The translations under genes and the position numbers were made by a program. From the NCBI RefSeq assembly GCF_001591965.1, contig NZ_BCVX01000004.1, positions 310,001 to 374,000 of the forward strand: a stretch of 64,000 nucleotides of DNA. Reading direction: 5' to 3'. The DNA comes from Lysinibacillus odysseyi 34hs-1 = NBRC 100172 (GTDB taxonomy: Bacteria; Bacillota; Bacilli; Bacillales_A; Planococcaceae). The stretch's first letter is position 1; each line of letters starts with the position of its first letter. Positions 36,224 to 48,658 of the stretch are shown in pieces. The notes below the pieces were generated by a model that was not told the origin of the DNA, ran no database searches, and worked only from the letters and a program-made list of their open reading frames with translations.

Positions 36224-36270
36224 AAAAAGAGTTATCCAGAAAGACCCCACTTTCTGGATAACTCTTTTTG
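36224..36270. terminator. Terminator of gltAB, bidirectional
   Basis: A 19-bp perfect stem, AAAAGAGTTATCCAGAAAG with its complement, has a 6-base loop and is flanked by A and T runs. Its CAGAAAG/CTTTCTG core recurs in two other terminators of this window. Confidence 0.88.
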
Positions 36271-36547
36271 TATAGCTGCTCTTTGTAGCATAAGCGAGGC
36301 AATAAATCTAGTTATCTCAGTCCGCCTCCTATTCTCCCAGAATATCGAAACGGGATATCTTTTGTATTTTCTATATTTGTACCCTCTATAACACGCACCC
36401 GCCTTTATATCTAGTAAGAGGAGAACTGGATTTTCCTTTGTTGATGCAAAGAGTCTGATTAATGAATTAGTTGGGAAAGAGAGATAGGTTTAAATTACCC
36501 GGAAGAGAGAAATAATTAGGGAGGTTTAAAAGAGATAGGAGGAATGT

Positions 36548-36661
36548 ATGAAAGAAAGGGACGAGGGTGGGACAGAAAGTAGCAAAATGATATTCATTCT
36601 CATTAGTGGCATTCTTATTGAAAAAATAAAAATAAAAGTCAAATTCCTTATTAACATATAA
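36548..36661 (+). CDS. Doubtful 37-residue ORF
   Basis: ATG at 36548 has AGGAGG at good spacing and opens MKERDEGGTESSKMIFILISG, continuing with a short hydrophobic stretch and a Lys/Ile-rich tail to a TAA at 36661. It could be a small membrane peptide, but the first codons coincide with GGGTGGGACAGAAAG, a sequence typical of the recurring terminator-like elements here. Treat it as a weak candidate. Confidence 0.2.
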   Translation: MKERDEGGTESSKMIFILISGILIEKIKIKVKFLINI

Positions 36662-36728
36662 AATCTCAATATGGTAGCGTTTTCAAAGGAAAATTAGGAG
36701 TTATTTAATTAAAATCATTCTAAACTAT

Positions 36729-36757
36729 TTGCAACTCGATTCTATTTCAGTTAAGAT
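36729..36757 (+). promoter_or_regulatory. Predicted sigma-A promoter of the suf operon
   Basis: TTGCAA (36729-36734) and TAAGAT (36752-36757) are spaced by 17 bases, about 60 bases before the sufC start. Confidence 0.6.
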
Positions 36758-36817
36758 GGTTAATGATGAAAATAAGTAATGGAATATCCATTCAATTGAA
36801 CATATGGAGGGTAACTT

Positions 36818-37597
36818 ATGGCAACTTTAGAAATCAAAGATCTTCATGTTGAAATCGAAGGCAAAGAGATTTTAAAAGGTGTAAACCTAACTATTAACAC
36901 AAACGAAATCCATGCAATCATGGGTCCAAACGGTACTGGTAAATCTACATTAGCATCTGCAATCATGGGTCACCCTAAATACGAAGTAACACAAGGTGAA
37001 GTATTACTTGATGGTGAGAATGTATTAGAAATGGAAGTAGATGAGCGTGCGAAAGCCGGTCTATTCCTAGCTATGCAATATCCTTCAGAAATCTCTGGTG
37101 TAACAAATGCAGACTTCCTGCGTTCTGCAATTAATGCACGCCGTGAAGAAGGCGATGAAATTTCTTTAATGAAATTCATCCGCGAATTAGATAAAACAAT
37201 GGACTTTTTAGAAATGCCAGAAGAAATGGGCCAACGTTACTTGAACGAAGGCTTCTCCGGTGGTGAGAAAAAGCGTAACGAAATTCTTCAGTTAATGATG
37301 ATCAAGCCTACTTTCGCTATTCTTGATGAAATCGACTCAGGTCTTGATATCGATGCGCTGAAAGTCGTTTCAAAAGGTATCAATGAAATGCGCGGCGAAG
37401 GATTTGGCTGCTTAATGATCACGCACTATCAACGTCTATTAAACTACATCACACCAGATCACGTACACGTTATGATGCAAGGCCGTGTCGTAAAATCAGG
37501 TGGTTCTGAATTAGCACAACGCCTAGAAGCCGAAGGCTATGAGTGGATCAAAAAAGAATTAGGTATCGAAGACGAAACAGTTGGTCAAGAAGCATAA
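36818..37597 (+). CDS. sufC: Fe-S cluster assembly ATPase SufC
   Basis: 259-residue ABC-type ATPase of the SufBCD scaffold. Walker A is MGPNGTGKSTLASAI, the signature FSGGEKKRNEI and Walker B FAILDEIDSGLDIDALKV; the last two are the SufC-specific forms. GGAGGG precedes the ATG. First gene of sufCDSUB. Confidence 0.96.
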   Translation: MATLEIKDLHVEIEGKEILKGVNLTINTNEIHAIMGPNGTGKSTLASAIMGHPKYEVTQGEVLLDGENVLEMEVDERAKAGLFLAMQYPSEISGVTNADFLRSAINARREEGDEISLMKFIRELDKTMDFLEMPEEMGQRYLNEGFSGGEKKRNEILQLMMIKPTFAILDEIDSGLDIDALKVVSKGINEMRGEGFGCLMITHYQRLLNYITPDHVHVMMQGRVVKSGGSELAQRLEAEGYEWIKKELGIEDETVGQEA

Positions 37598-37615
37598 TTA
37601 AGGAGGACGAAAGAG

Positions 37616-40582
<2,967 letters not shown>

Positions 40583-40646
40583 TTATTGCTTAAGTAACGA
40601 ACTGTCTAGGCAAAGGCGCTGATTGCCTCAAACTTTCAAGATGTGT

Positions 40647-40685
40647 GATAGTCAGCTGCGATAAAACATGGGCCGGCTGACTATC
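40647..40685 (+). other. Hairpin between sufU and sufB
   Basis: GATAGTCAGC (40647-40656) pairs with GCTGACTATC (40676-40685) across a loop of about 19 bases. No T run follows, so it is probably an mRNA-stability or processing element. A smaller AGGCAA/TTGCCT stem lies upstream. Confidence 0.45.
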
Positions 40686-40752
40686 TGTTCAAGCATTGGA
40701 GTGGATGAGCGAGCGCTTTAGCACTTTTCTATAAACGAACGGAGGAGACAAC

Positions 40753-42150
40753 ATGGCGAAAAAGATGCCTGATATCGGCGATTACAAATATGGCTTCCAT
40801 GATAAGGACGTATCAATTTTCCGTTCAAAACGTGGATTAACTGAAGAAATCGTTCGAGAAATTTCGAAAATGAAAGAAGAGCCGGAGTGGATGCTTGAAT
40901 ACCGCTTAAACGCTCTAGAAATCTTCTATTCAAAACCAATGCCGCAGTGGGGCGGCGACCTTTCTGCATTAAACTTCGACGAAATTACGTACTATGTAAA
41001 GCCGTCTGAAGCTACGCAAAAATCATGGGATGAAGTACCTGAAGAAATCAAACGTACATTTGATAAATTAGGTATTCCAGAAGCAGAACAAAAATACTTG
41101 GCTGGTGTATCTGCTCAGTATGAATCTGAAGTAGTTTACCACAACATGAAACAAGACCTTGAAGATATGGGGATTGTATTTAAAGATACAGACTCAGCAC
41201 TTCGTGAAAATGAAGACATCTTCAAACAATACTGGGGTACAGTAATTCCAGCGTCAGACAACAAATTCGCTGCACTTAACTCAGCAGTATGGTCAGGCGG
41301 TTCATTTATCTATGTACCACCAGGTGTGAAAGTAGAAACACCATTACAAGCTTACTTCCGTATTAACTCTGAAAACATGGGTCAATTCGAACGTACGCTA
41401 ATCATCGTTGACGAAGGTGCACACGTACACTATGTAGAAGGATGTACAGCACCTGTTTATACAACAAACTCACTACACTCAGCAGTAGTAGAAATCATCG
41501 TTAAGAAAGATGCCTACTGCCGTTATACAACGATTCAAAACTGGGCAAACAACGTTTACAACCTAGTAACAAAACGTACAGTTGTAGAAGCAAACGGTAC
41601 GATGGAATGGATCGACGGAAACATCGGTTCAAAATTAACGATGAAATATCCGGCATGTATCCTAAAAGGTGAAGGCGCACGTGGTATGACATTATCCATC
41701 GCATTAGCTGGCCGCGGTCAGCACCAAGATGCTGGTGCGAAAATGATCCACTTAGCACCAAACACATCTTCAACAATCGTATCAAAATCAATTTCTAAAC
41801 AAGGCGGTAAAGTAACATACCGCGGTATCGTTCGCTTTGGTCCTCGTGCTACGGGTGCACGTGCGAACATCGAGTGTGATACATTAATCATGGATAATGA
41901 GTCTACTTCAGACACAATTCCATACAACGAAATCTTAAATGACAATGTATCTTTAGAGCATGAAGCAAAAGTTTCAAAAGTATCTGAAGAGCAATTGTTC
42001 TACCTAATGTCTCGTGGTATTTCAGAGGAAGAAGCGACAGAAATGATCGTAATGGGCTTCATCGAGCCGTTCACAAAAGAGCTTCCAATGGAGTACGCAG
42101 TAGAGATGAACCGTCTGATCAAGTTCGAAATGGAAGGTTCTATCGGTTAA
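40753..42150 (+). CDS. sufB: Fe-S cluster assembly scaffold SufB
   Basis: 465-residue scaffold subunit on which clusters are built with SufC and Suf[30 protein letters not shown] and [21 protein letters not shown] are SufB landmarks; the C-terminal [20 protein letters not shown] and [23 protein letters not shown] complete the family pattern. Codon use is strongly biased, as in highly expressed genes. GGAGG precedes the ATG. Last gene of the operon, closed by a terminator. Confidence 0.96.
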   Translation: MAKKMPDIGDYKYGFHDKDVSIFRSKRGLTEEIVREISKMKEEPEWMLEYRLNALEIFYSKPMPQWGGDLSALNFDEITYYVKPSEATQKSWDEVPEEIKRTFDKLGIPEAEQKYLAGVSAQYESEVVYHNMKQDLEDMGIVFKDTDSALRENEDIFKQYWGTVIPASDNKFAALNSAVWSGGSFIYVPPGVKVETPLQAYFRINSENMGQFERTLIIVDEGAHVHYVEGCTAPVYTTNSLHSAVVEIIVKKDAYCRYTTIQNWANNVYNLVTKRTVVEANGTMEWIDGNIGSKLTMKYPACILKGEGARGMTLSIALAGRGQHQDAGAKMIHLAPNTSSTIVSKSISKQGGKVTYRGIVRFGPRATGARANIECDTLIMDNESTSDTIPYNEILNDNVSLEHEAKVSKVSEEQLFYLMSRGISEEEATEMIVMGFIEPFTKELPMEYAVEMNRLIKFEMEGSIG

Positions 42151-42154
42151 TGAT

Positions 42155-42190
42155 AAAAGATCGAGTGCAATGTGCACTCGATCTTTTTTT
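42155..42190 (+). terminator. Terminator of the suf operon
   Basis: AAAAGATCGAGTGCA (42155-42169) pairs with TGCACTCGATCTTTT (42173-42187), followed by TTT. Confidence 0.9.
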
Positions 42191-42217
42191 CGTCAGTAAA
42201 GAGTTCATTCTAATATA

Positions 42218-43063
42218 TTATGGAGAAACAATTGGGACCCACAGCTCATGTCTTGGCTTACGTTTGGGCCCGTAATAGCATTCGATACAAGGCAAATTGG
42301 CCAGCTCATAGCCAGACGTCGGTACCCATTCTGTATATAATCTCTTCCATGCTTCTACGATATTCGGAAAAACCGCCCATGTACTTGGAGGAAGAGTGAG
42401 AATCTCCATATCATTTGGTGGCTCGCTGTCATATCTTACTCCCATAAAATAAGCAAATTCGTCATCGGTAATGGATGCTTCTTTACCGCAAACACCTAGC
42501 AAACCCTCAAGCGAGCATTTTGGATTTTCCCAAGATAGATCAATCAGTTCCTGCATAAAACCATCTTTCTTTGCACCGTTCCATAGCGTAGGGATCGTTT
42601 TAAAGGCTCTTGCCGTTTTGACAGGTTTGCTTTTTCCTATGATTCGCAGCTCAAAGTCAATATTTTCAATTCTGTATTCCATTTCTGTGTCTCCTTTTAT
42701 AGAAATGTGGAAAGAGATTTTAGGGAAGGCCTTTAATTCAACACCTTGCTTTCTAGCTGCAGAAGGAGTTAAGCCGTGTATCTTTTTGAAAGCGCGTGTA
42801 AATGAATCAACGGAATCATATCCATATTTTGCTGCGATATCGATGATGAGCACGTTGCTTTTTTGAATTTCAAACGCTGCAATAGTTAAACGTCTTCTTC
42901 TGATGTATTCAGAAAGCGATATTCCGGAAATAGAAGAAAACATACGGGGAAAATGGTACTCTGATGTACAGGCAATCTTAGCTATTTCCTTATAGCTTAT
43001 CTCCCCGTCGATATTTTGTTCAATATAGTCCAATACGTTATTCATTCGCTCCAGCCATTCCAT
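42218..43063 (-). CDS. AraC-family regulator with GyrI-like effector-binding domain
   Basis: 281 residues: an N-terminal AraC DNA-binding domain of two helix-turn-helices (about 5-105; ISYKEIAKIACTSEYHFPRMFSSISG and IIDIAAKYGYDSVDSFTRAFKKIHGLTPSAAR), then a GyrI/BmrR-like domain (about 125-280), which binds hydrophobic or drug-like ligands in relatives. The Trp/Tyr/Pro-rich C-terminus (WAVFPNIVEAWKRLYTEW, then CIECYYGPKR) fits this domain. GGAGATT precedes the ATG. No obvious target gene lies beside it. Confidence 0.85.
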   Translation of the reverse strand: MEWLERMNNVLDYIEQNIDGEISYKEIAKIACTSEYHFPRMFSSISGISLSEYIRRRRLTIAAFEIQKSNVLIIDIAAKYGYDSVDSFTRAFKKIHGLTPSAARKQGVELKAFPKISFHISIKGDTEMEYRIENIDFELRIIGKSKPVKTARAFKTIPTLWNGAKKDGFMQELIDLSWENPKCSLEGLLGVCGKEASITDDEFAYFMGVRYDSEPPNDMEILTLPPSTWAVFPNIVEAWKRLYTEWVPTSGYELANLPCIECYYGPKRKPRHELWVPIVSP

Positions 43064-43495
43064 ATAATTTAATCTCCCTCAAACAACATAATAAGAAACT
43101 TACAAAAGTTTTGCCCGTCATTTCCTGCCTAAAAAAGTCGGATACACCATCTTTAAAATTGAGCAGTATTAATTATATTTTAGAAAATTTACCTGTAAAT
43201 GTATATTAACTTTTGCTGTAGAATCTTATATTTATACGCCATCATCAACGTATAAAAGAGACATAAACAGCTATGACAGGGCTTATTGACATAGCGCTAT
43301 TATGAGCGGAACCTTAAACAGGCCATAAAGAGGATTAATCGGTACTGGAGAAATAACTAGTAATGGTTTGTTTCGCTTGCTTCTTCTATAAGAGCAGGAA
43401 GAATCGAAGGAAGTACATGTTTAGTAAACGGCCTTTCTAGTCGACATGTTGAAGGGAGAGATAGTAAACGGCCTAGCGATAGTGAATTTAACTGT
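43064..43495. other. Gap with a short direct repeat
   Basis: AGTAAACGGCCT occurs twice with exactly 40 bases offset (43423-43434 and 43463-43474). On the minus strand the segment 43357-43480 is open in one frame and encodes PFTKHVLPSILPALIEEASE before a TAG, which may be a decayed gene tail. I see no complete gene, tRNA or known RNA here. Confidence 0.4.
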
Positions 43496-44221
43496 TCAAC
43501 TAATACGATGCAGACTAGACAAGATGATATCAGGTACATCAGTAAAAATAGCCTCAATTCCAGCTGTTTGAAGCTGCCTAGCAATTGCTGCATCGTTTAC
43601 TGTAAAGGCCCTTACTGTGCATCCATCTTCAATCACCCTTTGGATTGCATGGCGGTATATATGGTAGTAATGGATGTGCAGTGCATCCCCAGGCAAAGAA
43701 TTTACATAAGAATTAATATCAACGATAAGAGAGCTAAACAGCACCCCTGTTTGAATAGTTGGCTGCAATTGATGGAATCGCTGGATGCTCTCATGATTAA
43801 AAGAAGAAATGATAATGCGTTCCTGTATTCCGGCCATCTCAATTTCCTCAGAAATAAGCTGTTCAATACCTTTGTATTCAAAAATATCGGATTTGATTTC
43901 AATATTCAGGATGTGGTCTGTTTCCTTGAAAACAGCAAGGACCTCTCGAAGAGTAGGAATCTTCTCACCGGCAAACTGCTCCCCAAACCATTTCCCGTAA
44001 TCGTATTGCCGGAGCTCTTTTAGTGTCATGTCCTTTACAAAGCCGGAACCATTTGACGTACGGTCAATTGTTTCATCATGAATGACAACCAATTGTCTAT
44101 CCGCCGTTAGATGGACATCAAATTCTACACCGAATATGTCCAGCTCCGCTGCCTTACGGAAAGCAAGAAGTGTATTTTCCGGATATTTTCCACTGAATCC
44201 CCTATGTGCAAATAGCTTCAT
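43496..44221 (-). CDS. Cytosolic glycerophosphodiester phosphodiesterase (GDPD/UgpQ type)
   Basis: Hydrolyses glycerophosphodiesters to glycerol-3-phosphate and an alcohol. 241 residues with the GDPD core: LFAHRGFSGKYPENTLLAF (catalytic His-Arg-Gly and Glu-Asn-Thr), VEFDVHLTADRQLVVIHDE (metal Glu/Asp and second His), LNIEIKSD, and a C-terminal AIFTDVPDII. No signal peptide. I chose ATG 44221 (MKLFAHRG), which has GTGGGGAC upstream; the frame runs 27 codons further without a site. It is divergent from ugpCAEB, matching the E. coli pairing of UgpQ with the Ugp importer. Confidence 0.88.
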   Translation of the reverse strand: MKLFAHRGFSGKYPENTLLAFRKAAELDIFGVEFDVHLTADRQLVVIHDETIDRTSNGSGFVKDMTLKELRQYDYGKWFGEQFAGEKIPTLREVLAVFKETDHILNIEIKSDIFEYKGIEQLISEEIEMAGIQERIIISSFNHESIQRFHQLQPTIQTGVLFSSLIVDINSYVNSLPGDALHIHYYHIYRHAIQRVIEDGCTVRAFTVNDAAIARQLQTAGIEAIFTDVPDIILSSLHRIS

Positions 44222-44295
44222 TTTCTTTTGTCCCCACTTTCGTATGAAAAATAGTAAAACTTCTTCTCTGTTTAGAATATAGTGATTCAAAGACC

Positions 44296-44360
44296 GACAC
44301 AACCAATTTACAGAAAATTCATATGGAGTTAACGCTCGCTTGATATCGGCCTTTTATAAT
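44296..44360 (+). promoter_or_regulatory. PhoP-box-like promoter of the ugp operon
   Basis: Four hexamers repeat with an 11-bp period: GACACA (44296), TTTACA (44307), TTCATA (44318), TTAACG (44329). B. subtilis PhoP binds TT[ATC]A[CT]A repeats with this period. A TATAAT follows at 44355-44360 and no good -35 exists at 17 bases, as expected for a PhoP-activated promoter. Confidence 0.6.
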
Positions 44361-44410
44361 GGTTTTTGTAAAGGAGCGTTAGCCCGTCAAGAAGGGGGAG
44401 AAGAAGGTGC

Positions 44411-45499
44411 ATGGAAAGAGTAAAGCTGGAGAATGTGAAAAAGTCTTATGACAAACAGACGGAAGTGCTCCGGGATATCAATGTAGAAATAGAACCGGGA
44501 GAATTTTTTGTGCTAGTGGGCCCATCAGGATGCGGAAAGAGTACAATGTTGCGGGTTATCGCAGGGTTGGAGGAAATATCGGCAGGAAGCCTGATTTTCG
44601 GAGAGGAAATCGTTAATGATATTCATCCGAGTAAGCGCGGGATTACGATGGTATTCCAAAATTATGCCCTGTATCCACATATGACAGTAGCTGAAAATAT
44701 CGGATTTGGGCTTCAGGTGAAGAAGCTTGGCAAACAACTTCGAAAAGAAAAAATAGAAGAAGTGGCGGCTATGCTCGGCTTAAGTGATTATTTGAGCAGG
44801 AAGCCGCGGCAGCTATCAGGCGGTCAGCGGCAGCGTGTGGCGCTAGCAAGAGCAATCGTGAATGAGCAGCCGATTTGTTTGATGGATGAGCCCCTTTCCA
44901 ACCTGGATGCAAAACTGCGTGCCCATATGCGCTCTGAGCTTCGGCGCTTACAAAAAAAGCTAGGCTTTACGATGATCTATGTTACACATGATCAGGTGGA
45001 AGCGATGACAATGGGAGACAGGATGATGATTTTAGATAAAGGGATTGCCCAGCAAATCGGCAGTCCGATGGATATTTATAATTATCCTGAGAATACATTC
45101 GTCGCTACATTTATCGGCTCGCCGCCAATGAATTTGAAAAAAGCAATTGTACAAGCAGGAGCCCCTGCCATCAGGCTCAGTTCCACTATTACGCTGTCTG
45201 TTGAAGCAGAGCTTTTAGAGAAATTACCGGATAGTGTCATTTTCGGGATTCGGCCGGAGCATCTTGTACAGCCGGTAGAAGGAAGCAAGATTTACAAGGC
45301 ACCGGTAGTAAATGTAGCACTTTTAGGAAATGAAACATTGATTTCGCTTGATTTGGATGGAGAAGAATGGATTTGTAAATGGGGAGGGCAATGGCATTAT
45401 AAAGTCGGCCAATCACTTGAATTTTCTATTAACGAAGAGGAAGTTTGCTTGTTTGATCCGGAGACAGAAAAAATCATCCAAAAAGGGATGAAAGGATAA
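44411..45499 (+). CDS. ugpC: Glycerol-3-phosphate/sugar ABC importer ATPase
   Basis: 362-residue MalK/UgpC-type ATPase. Walker A is GPSGCGKST, signature LSGGQRQR, Walker B LMDEPLSNLDAKLR; the C-terminal about 120 residues form the TOBE/OB domain (FGIRPEHLV). It is first in the operon ugpC-ugpA-ugpE-ugpB. The glycerol-3-phosphate assignment comes from the divergent GDPD gene and the gene order; as a single protein it could serve another sugar. Confidence 0.85.
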   Translation: MERVKLENVKKSYDKQTEVLRDINVEIEPGEFFVLVGPSGCGKSTMLRVIAGLEEISAGSLIFGEEIVNDIHPSKRGITMVFQNYALYPHMTVAENIGFGLQVKKLGKQLRKEKIEEVAAMLGLSDYLSRKPRQLSGGQRQRVALARAIVNEQPICLMDEPLSNLDAKLRAHMRSELRRLQKKLGFTMIYVTHDQVEAMTMGDRMMILDKGIAQQIGSPMDIYNYPENTFVATFIGSPPMNLKKAIVQAGAPAIRLSSTITLSVEAELLEKLPDSVIFGIRPEHLVQPVEGSKIYKAPVVNVALLGNETLISLDLDGEEWICKWGGQWHYKVGQSLEFSINEEEVCLFDPETEKIIQKGMKG

Positions 45500-45510
45500 G
45501 GGGGAAGTTT

Positions 45511-46395
45511 ATGAAGCTATGGAAACGTACTGTAAACGTAAGAGTGGGACTGCTTTACCTGCTCCCCTCGATTATCCTTTTTGGACTGTTCGTATTCTAC
45601 CCGATGGCAAAGACAATTTATTTAAGCTTCTTTTTAACCAATCAAAACGGCTTGCCTGTCTATTTTAATGGGCTGGAAAACTATACGTTTATCTTTTCGT
45701 CGGATGAGTTCCGTAATAGCATGAAGGCGACTTTGTTATTTGTTGTTTATACTGTCCCGGTGAGTGTGTTGATTGCGCTTATCATGGCCATTTTGGCGAA
45801 TGAAAAACTGAAGGGAGTCGGCTTCTACCGGACTATCTTTTCATCAACGATGGGCATTTCCGTTGCGGCTTCGGCTGTCGTATGGCTGTTTCTGTTCCAC
45901 CCATCAGTCGGTGCTTTTAACAATATCTTGAAAACCGTTGACTTGCCAGCTGTCCAGTGGCTGCTGGATCCTGATTGGGCCTTGCTTTCTGTTTCCTTGA
46001 CGACGATCTGGATGAATATTGGCTTCAACTTTCTCGTCATTTTAGGAGGTCTGCAAAATATTGATGAAAGCCTGTATGAAAGTGCAACGATAGACGGGGC
46101 AGGTTATTTTACAAAACTGCGCCGAATCACCATTCCGCTTTTATCTCCTACATTATTTTTCATCATTACGATTTCATTAATTAATGCATTCCAGAGCTTC
46201 GGCCAAATCGATATTTTAACAAAGGGCGGTCCGATTCAGTCAACAAACCTCGTTGTGTATTCGATTTATAAGGAGGCCTTCGTCAATTATCAGTTCGGTA
46301 CCGCCAGCGCGCAGGCTATTGTATTATTTGGCGTCGTGCTCATTGTGACGATCCTGCAATTTAAGTTTGGAGAAAGGAAGGTTCATTACCAATGA
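45511..46395 (+). CDS. ugpA: ABC importer permease UgpA type
   Basis: 294-residue MalF/UgpA-type permease with about six membrane helices; LYLLPSIILFGLFVFYP at the N-terminus and the coupling loop ESLYESATIDGAGYFTKLRRITIPLLSP. GGGGGAAG precedes the ATG. It overlaps the next permease gene by four bases (ATGA). Partner of UgpE in the glycerol-3-phosphate importer by context. Confidence 0.85.
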   Translation: MKLWKRTVNVRVGLLYLLPSIILFGLFVFYPMAKTIYLSFFLTNQNGLPVYFNGLENYTFIFSSDEFRNSMKATLLFVVYTVPVSVLIALIMAILANEKLKGVGFYRTIFSSTMGISVAASAVVWLFLFHPSVGAFNNILKTVDLPAVQWLLDPDWALLSVSLTTIWMNIGFNFLVILGGLQNIDESLYESATIDGAGYFTKLRRITIPLLSPTLFFIITISLINAFQSFGQIDILTKGGPIQSTNLVVYSIYKEAFVNYQFGTASAQAIVLFGVVLIVTILQFKFGERKVHYQ

Positions 46396-47210
46396 AAATG
46401 CCTCTTTCTCAAAAAATACTCTTCTATATTCTTCTGACGGTTTTTGCCGTTCTCGTATTTTTTCCTGTCGCCTATGCCTTTTTGATTTCATTCATGACGC
46501 CGCAGGAAGTGCTGATGGGCAATATTCTGCCGCGCAGCTTTTCATTTGGAAACTACGAACAAGCTTTTGAGCGTCTGCCGCTTCTGAAATATTTATTCAA
46601 TAGCTTTGTTGTTTCTACAGTCGTCATGGCAGGACAGGTATTGGTATGTGCTATGGCTGCCTATGTATTTGTATTTCTGCCGTTCCGAGGCAGCAACCTG
46701 ATCTTCTTCCTGTTCATCTCTACGATGATGATTCCGTGGGAGGCAACAATGATTCCGAATTTCCTGCTTATTCAGGGGTTCGGCTGGACGAATACGTATA
46801 TGGCACTAACACTGCCCTTTTTTGCATCTGCATTTGGTACGTTCCTGTTGCGCCAGCACTTTTTGACAATCCCATATGAATTGTATGAAGCAGCTCAAAT
46901 TGGAGGAGTCGGCAAGCTGAAGTTTTTCTGGAAGGTTGTATTGCCGATGTCCAAAACAAGTGTCATTACATTGGGCGCCTATAGTTTTTTAACGACGTGG
47001 AATATGTATTTATGGCCGCTGCTTACGACAACGAATGATACGGTTAGAACCGTTCAGATCGGTATTCGCCAATTACAGTCAAACGAAAGTGCAACAGATT
47101 GGGGGGTGGTCATGGCAGGTGTAATGATTATTATTTTACCTACGTTAATTCTGCTCTTTTTAGGTCAGAAGCAATTGCAAAAAGGATTAACGCAAGGAGC
47201 TATTAAATAA
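46392..47210 (+). CDS. ugpE: ABC importer permease UgpE type
   Basis: 272-residue MalG/UgpE-type permease with about six helices. The coupling loop is IPYELYEAAQIGGVGKLKFFWKVVLPMSK; TTWNMYLWPLLTTTNDTVRTVQIGI is typical of UgpE. It begins within the end of ugpA (ATGA overlap), so the two are coupled. Confidence 0.86.
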   Translation: MKMPLSQKILFYILLTVFAVLVFFPVAYAFLISFMTPQEVLMGNILPRSFSFGNYEQAFERLPLLKYLFNSFVVSTVVMAGQVLVCAMAAYVFVFLPFRGSNLIFFLFISTMMIPWEATMIPNFLLIQGFGWTNTYMALTLPFFASAFGTFLLRQHFLTIPYELYEAAQIGGVGKLKFFWKVVLPMSKTSVITLGAYSFLTTWNMYLWPLLTTTNDTVRTVQIGIRQLQSNESATDWGVVMAGVMIIILPTLILLFLGQKQLQKGLTQGAIK

Positions 47211-47230
47211 ATGAAAAGGGGCTTAGAAGA

Positions 47231-48604
47231 ATGTCCAATGTAAAGAAGCTGTTTATGTTTGGTTTGATGTTTGCTTTATTATTTATTATTAGTGCCTGTA
47301 ATGGCGAGGAAGCTGCTGACGAACAAAATGAATCATCAGAAGGAAAAACAGAAGAAAATACGGCGGCACCAGCCGGAGAAAAAACAAAAATTGAATTTTG
47401 GCATGCAATGAGCGGGCCGAACCAACAGGCGATTGATAATATTGTAGCTGACTATAATGCCTCGCAGGACAAATACGAAGTAGAAGCGCTATTTCAAGGA
47501 AGCTATGAGGAATCTTTGACAAAGCTTCGAAGTGTTGGCGGGACAGCGGATGCCCCGGCTATTATGCAAGTATTTGAAGTTGGAACAAAATATATGATCG
47601 ACAGCGGCTATATCGAACCGGTACAAACATTCATTGATAAGGATAACTATGATATCGGCCAATTAGAAGAAAATATCCTAAACTATTATTCTGTCGATGA
47701 TCAGTTGTATTCAATGCCATTTAACTCTTCTACCCCTGTTATGCTCTACAATAAAGATGCATTTAAAGCTGCCGGGCTGGATCCTGAAAATCCGCCTGAA
47801 ACATTTGCGGAAGTGAAAGCAGCGGCTGAAAAACTAACAAATGGTGATATGAAGGGCTTTTCAATTCTTTTATACGGCTGGTTCTTTGAAGAAATGCTTG
47901 CAACACAGGGCGGTCTTTATGTAGATGCTGACAATGGCCGTACAGGTCAAGTAACAGAAGCATTATTCAATGGCGAAGAAGGACGTCGTGTATTTGAATT
48001 CCTCAAAGAAATGAACGATGCGGGCACTCTTGGTAACTTCGGCTCTGTATGGGATGATATCCGGACTGCCTTTGTATCCGGTCAAGTAGCGATGTATCTC
48101 GATTCATCTGCCGGGATTTCAGGCCTAGTGGAAAGTGCGCCATTTGAAGTAGGGGCAGCGTACATTCCGTATTCTGAAAAGGCAGAGCGTAACGGGGTTA
48201 TTATCGGCGGGGCATCATTATGGATGATGAACGGTATCTCCGAAGAGGAGCAGGCTGGTGCGTGGGATTTCATGAAATACTTGCAAACAGCACCTGTTCA
48301 GGCAAAATGGCACGTAACAACAGGCTACTTTGCAATCAATCCAGCCGCATATGATGAAGCGATTGTCAAAGAACGTTGGGAACAGTATCCACACTTCCAA
48401 GTGACAGTGGACCAACTGCAGGATACAAAGCCGTCTACAGCGACACAAGGAGCCCTGATTTCCGTGTTCCCGGAATCACGCGAGCATATCGTAACAGCAA
48501 TTGAAGAGCTGTACCAGGGCGGTGACCCACAGGCGGTACTTGACAAGGCAGCAGAGTCTACAAATCGTGCTATCGAAATCGCTAATAAAACGAGCGGTAA
48601 ATAA
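47231..48604 (+). CDS. ugpB: Glycerol-3-phosphate-binding lipoprotein, UgpB type
   Basis: 457-residue solute-binding lipoprotein. The signal peptide ends in IISACNG with the lipid Cys at about 23; a Glu-rich linker follows. Mature-domain landmarks IEFWHAMSGPNQQAIDNIVADYN and ASLWMMNGISEEEQAGAWDFMKYL are characteristic of UgpB-like proteins. Last gene of the operon, followed by a terminator. Substrate specificity is inferred from family and neighbours. Confidence 0.86.
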   Translation: MSNVKKLFMFGLMFALLFIISACNGEEAADEQNESSEGKTEENTAAPAGEKTKIEFWHAMSGPNQQAIDNIVADYNASQDKYEVEALFQGSYEESLTKLRSVGGTADAPAIMQVFEVGTKYMIDSGYIEPVQTFIDKDNYDIGQLEENILNYYSVDDQLYSMPFNSSTPVMLYNKDAFKAAGLDPENPPETFAEVKAAAEKLTNGDMKGFSILLYGWFFEEMLATQGGLYVDADNGRTGQVTEALFNGEEGRRVFEFLKEMNDAGTLGNFGSVWDDIRTAFVSGQVAMYLDSSAGISGLVESAPFEVGAAYIPYSEKAERNGVIIGGASLWMMNGISEEEQAGAWDFMKYLQTAPVQAKWHVTTGYFAINPAAYDEAIVKERWEQYPHFQVTVDQLQDTKPSTATQGALISVFPESREHIVTAIEELYQGGDPQAVLDKAAESTNRAIEIANKTSGK

Positions 48605-48613
48605 TTTATGTAA

Positions 48614-48658
48614 GGGGCTGTGTTAAAGGTCATTTTGACTTTTAACACAGCCTTTTTC
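48614..48658 (+). terminator. Terminator of the ugp operon
   Basis: GGCTGTGTTAAA pairs with TTTAACACAGCC, followed by TTTTT. An almost identical element lies at 50027-50066, on the other side of the ArsR-type gene. Confidence 0.85.

Larger units (their letters stand above)
36113..36817. other. About 700-base gap before suf
   Basis: It holds the glt terminator (36224-36270), a stretch of open frame (around 36416-36485, encoding GFSFVDAKSLINELVGKER before a stop) that looks like a decayed gene tail without a start, a 37-codon ORF (36548-36661), and the suf promoter (36729-36757). I see nothing else in the region from 36271 to 36410. Confidence 0.45.
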
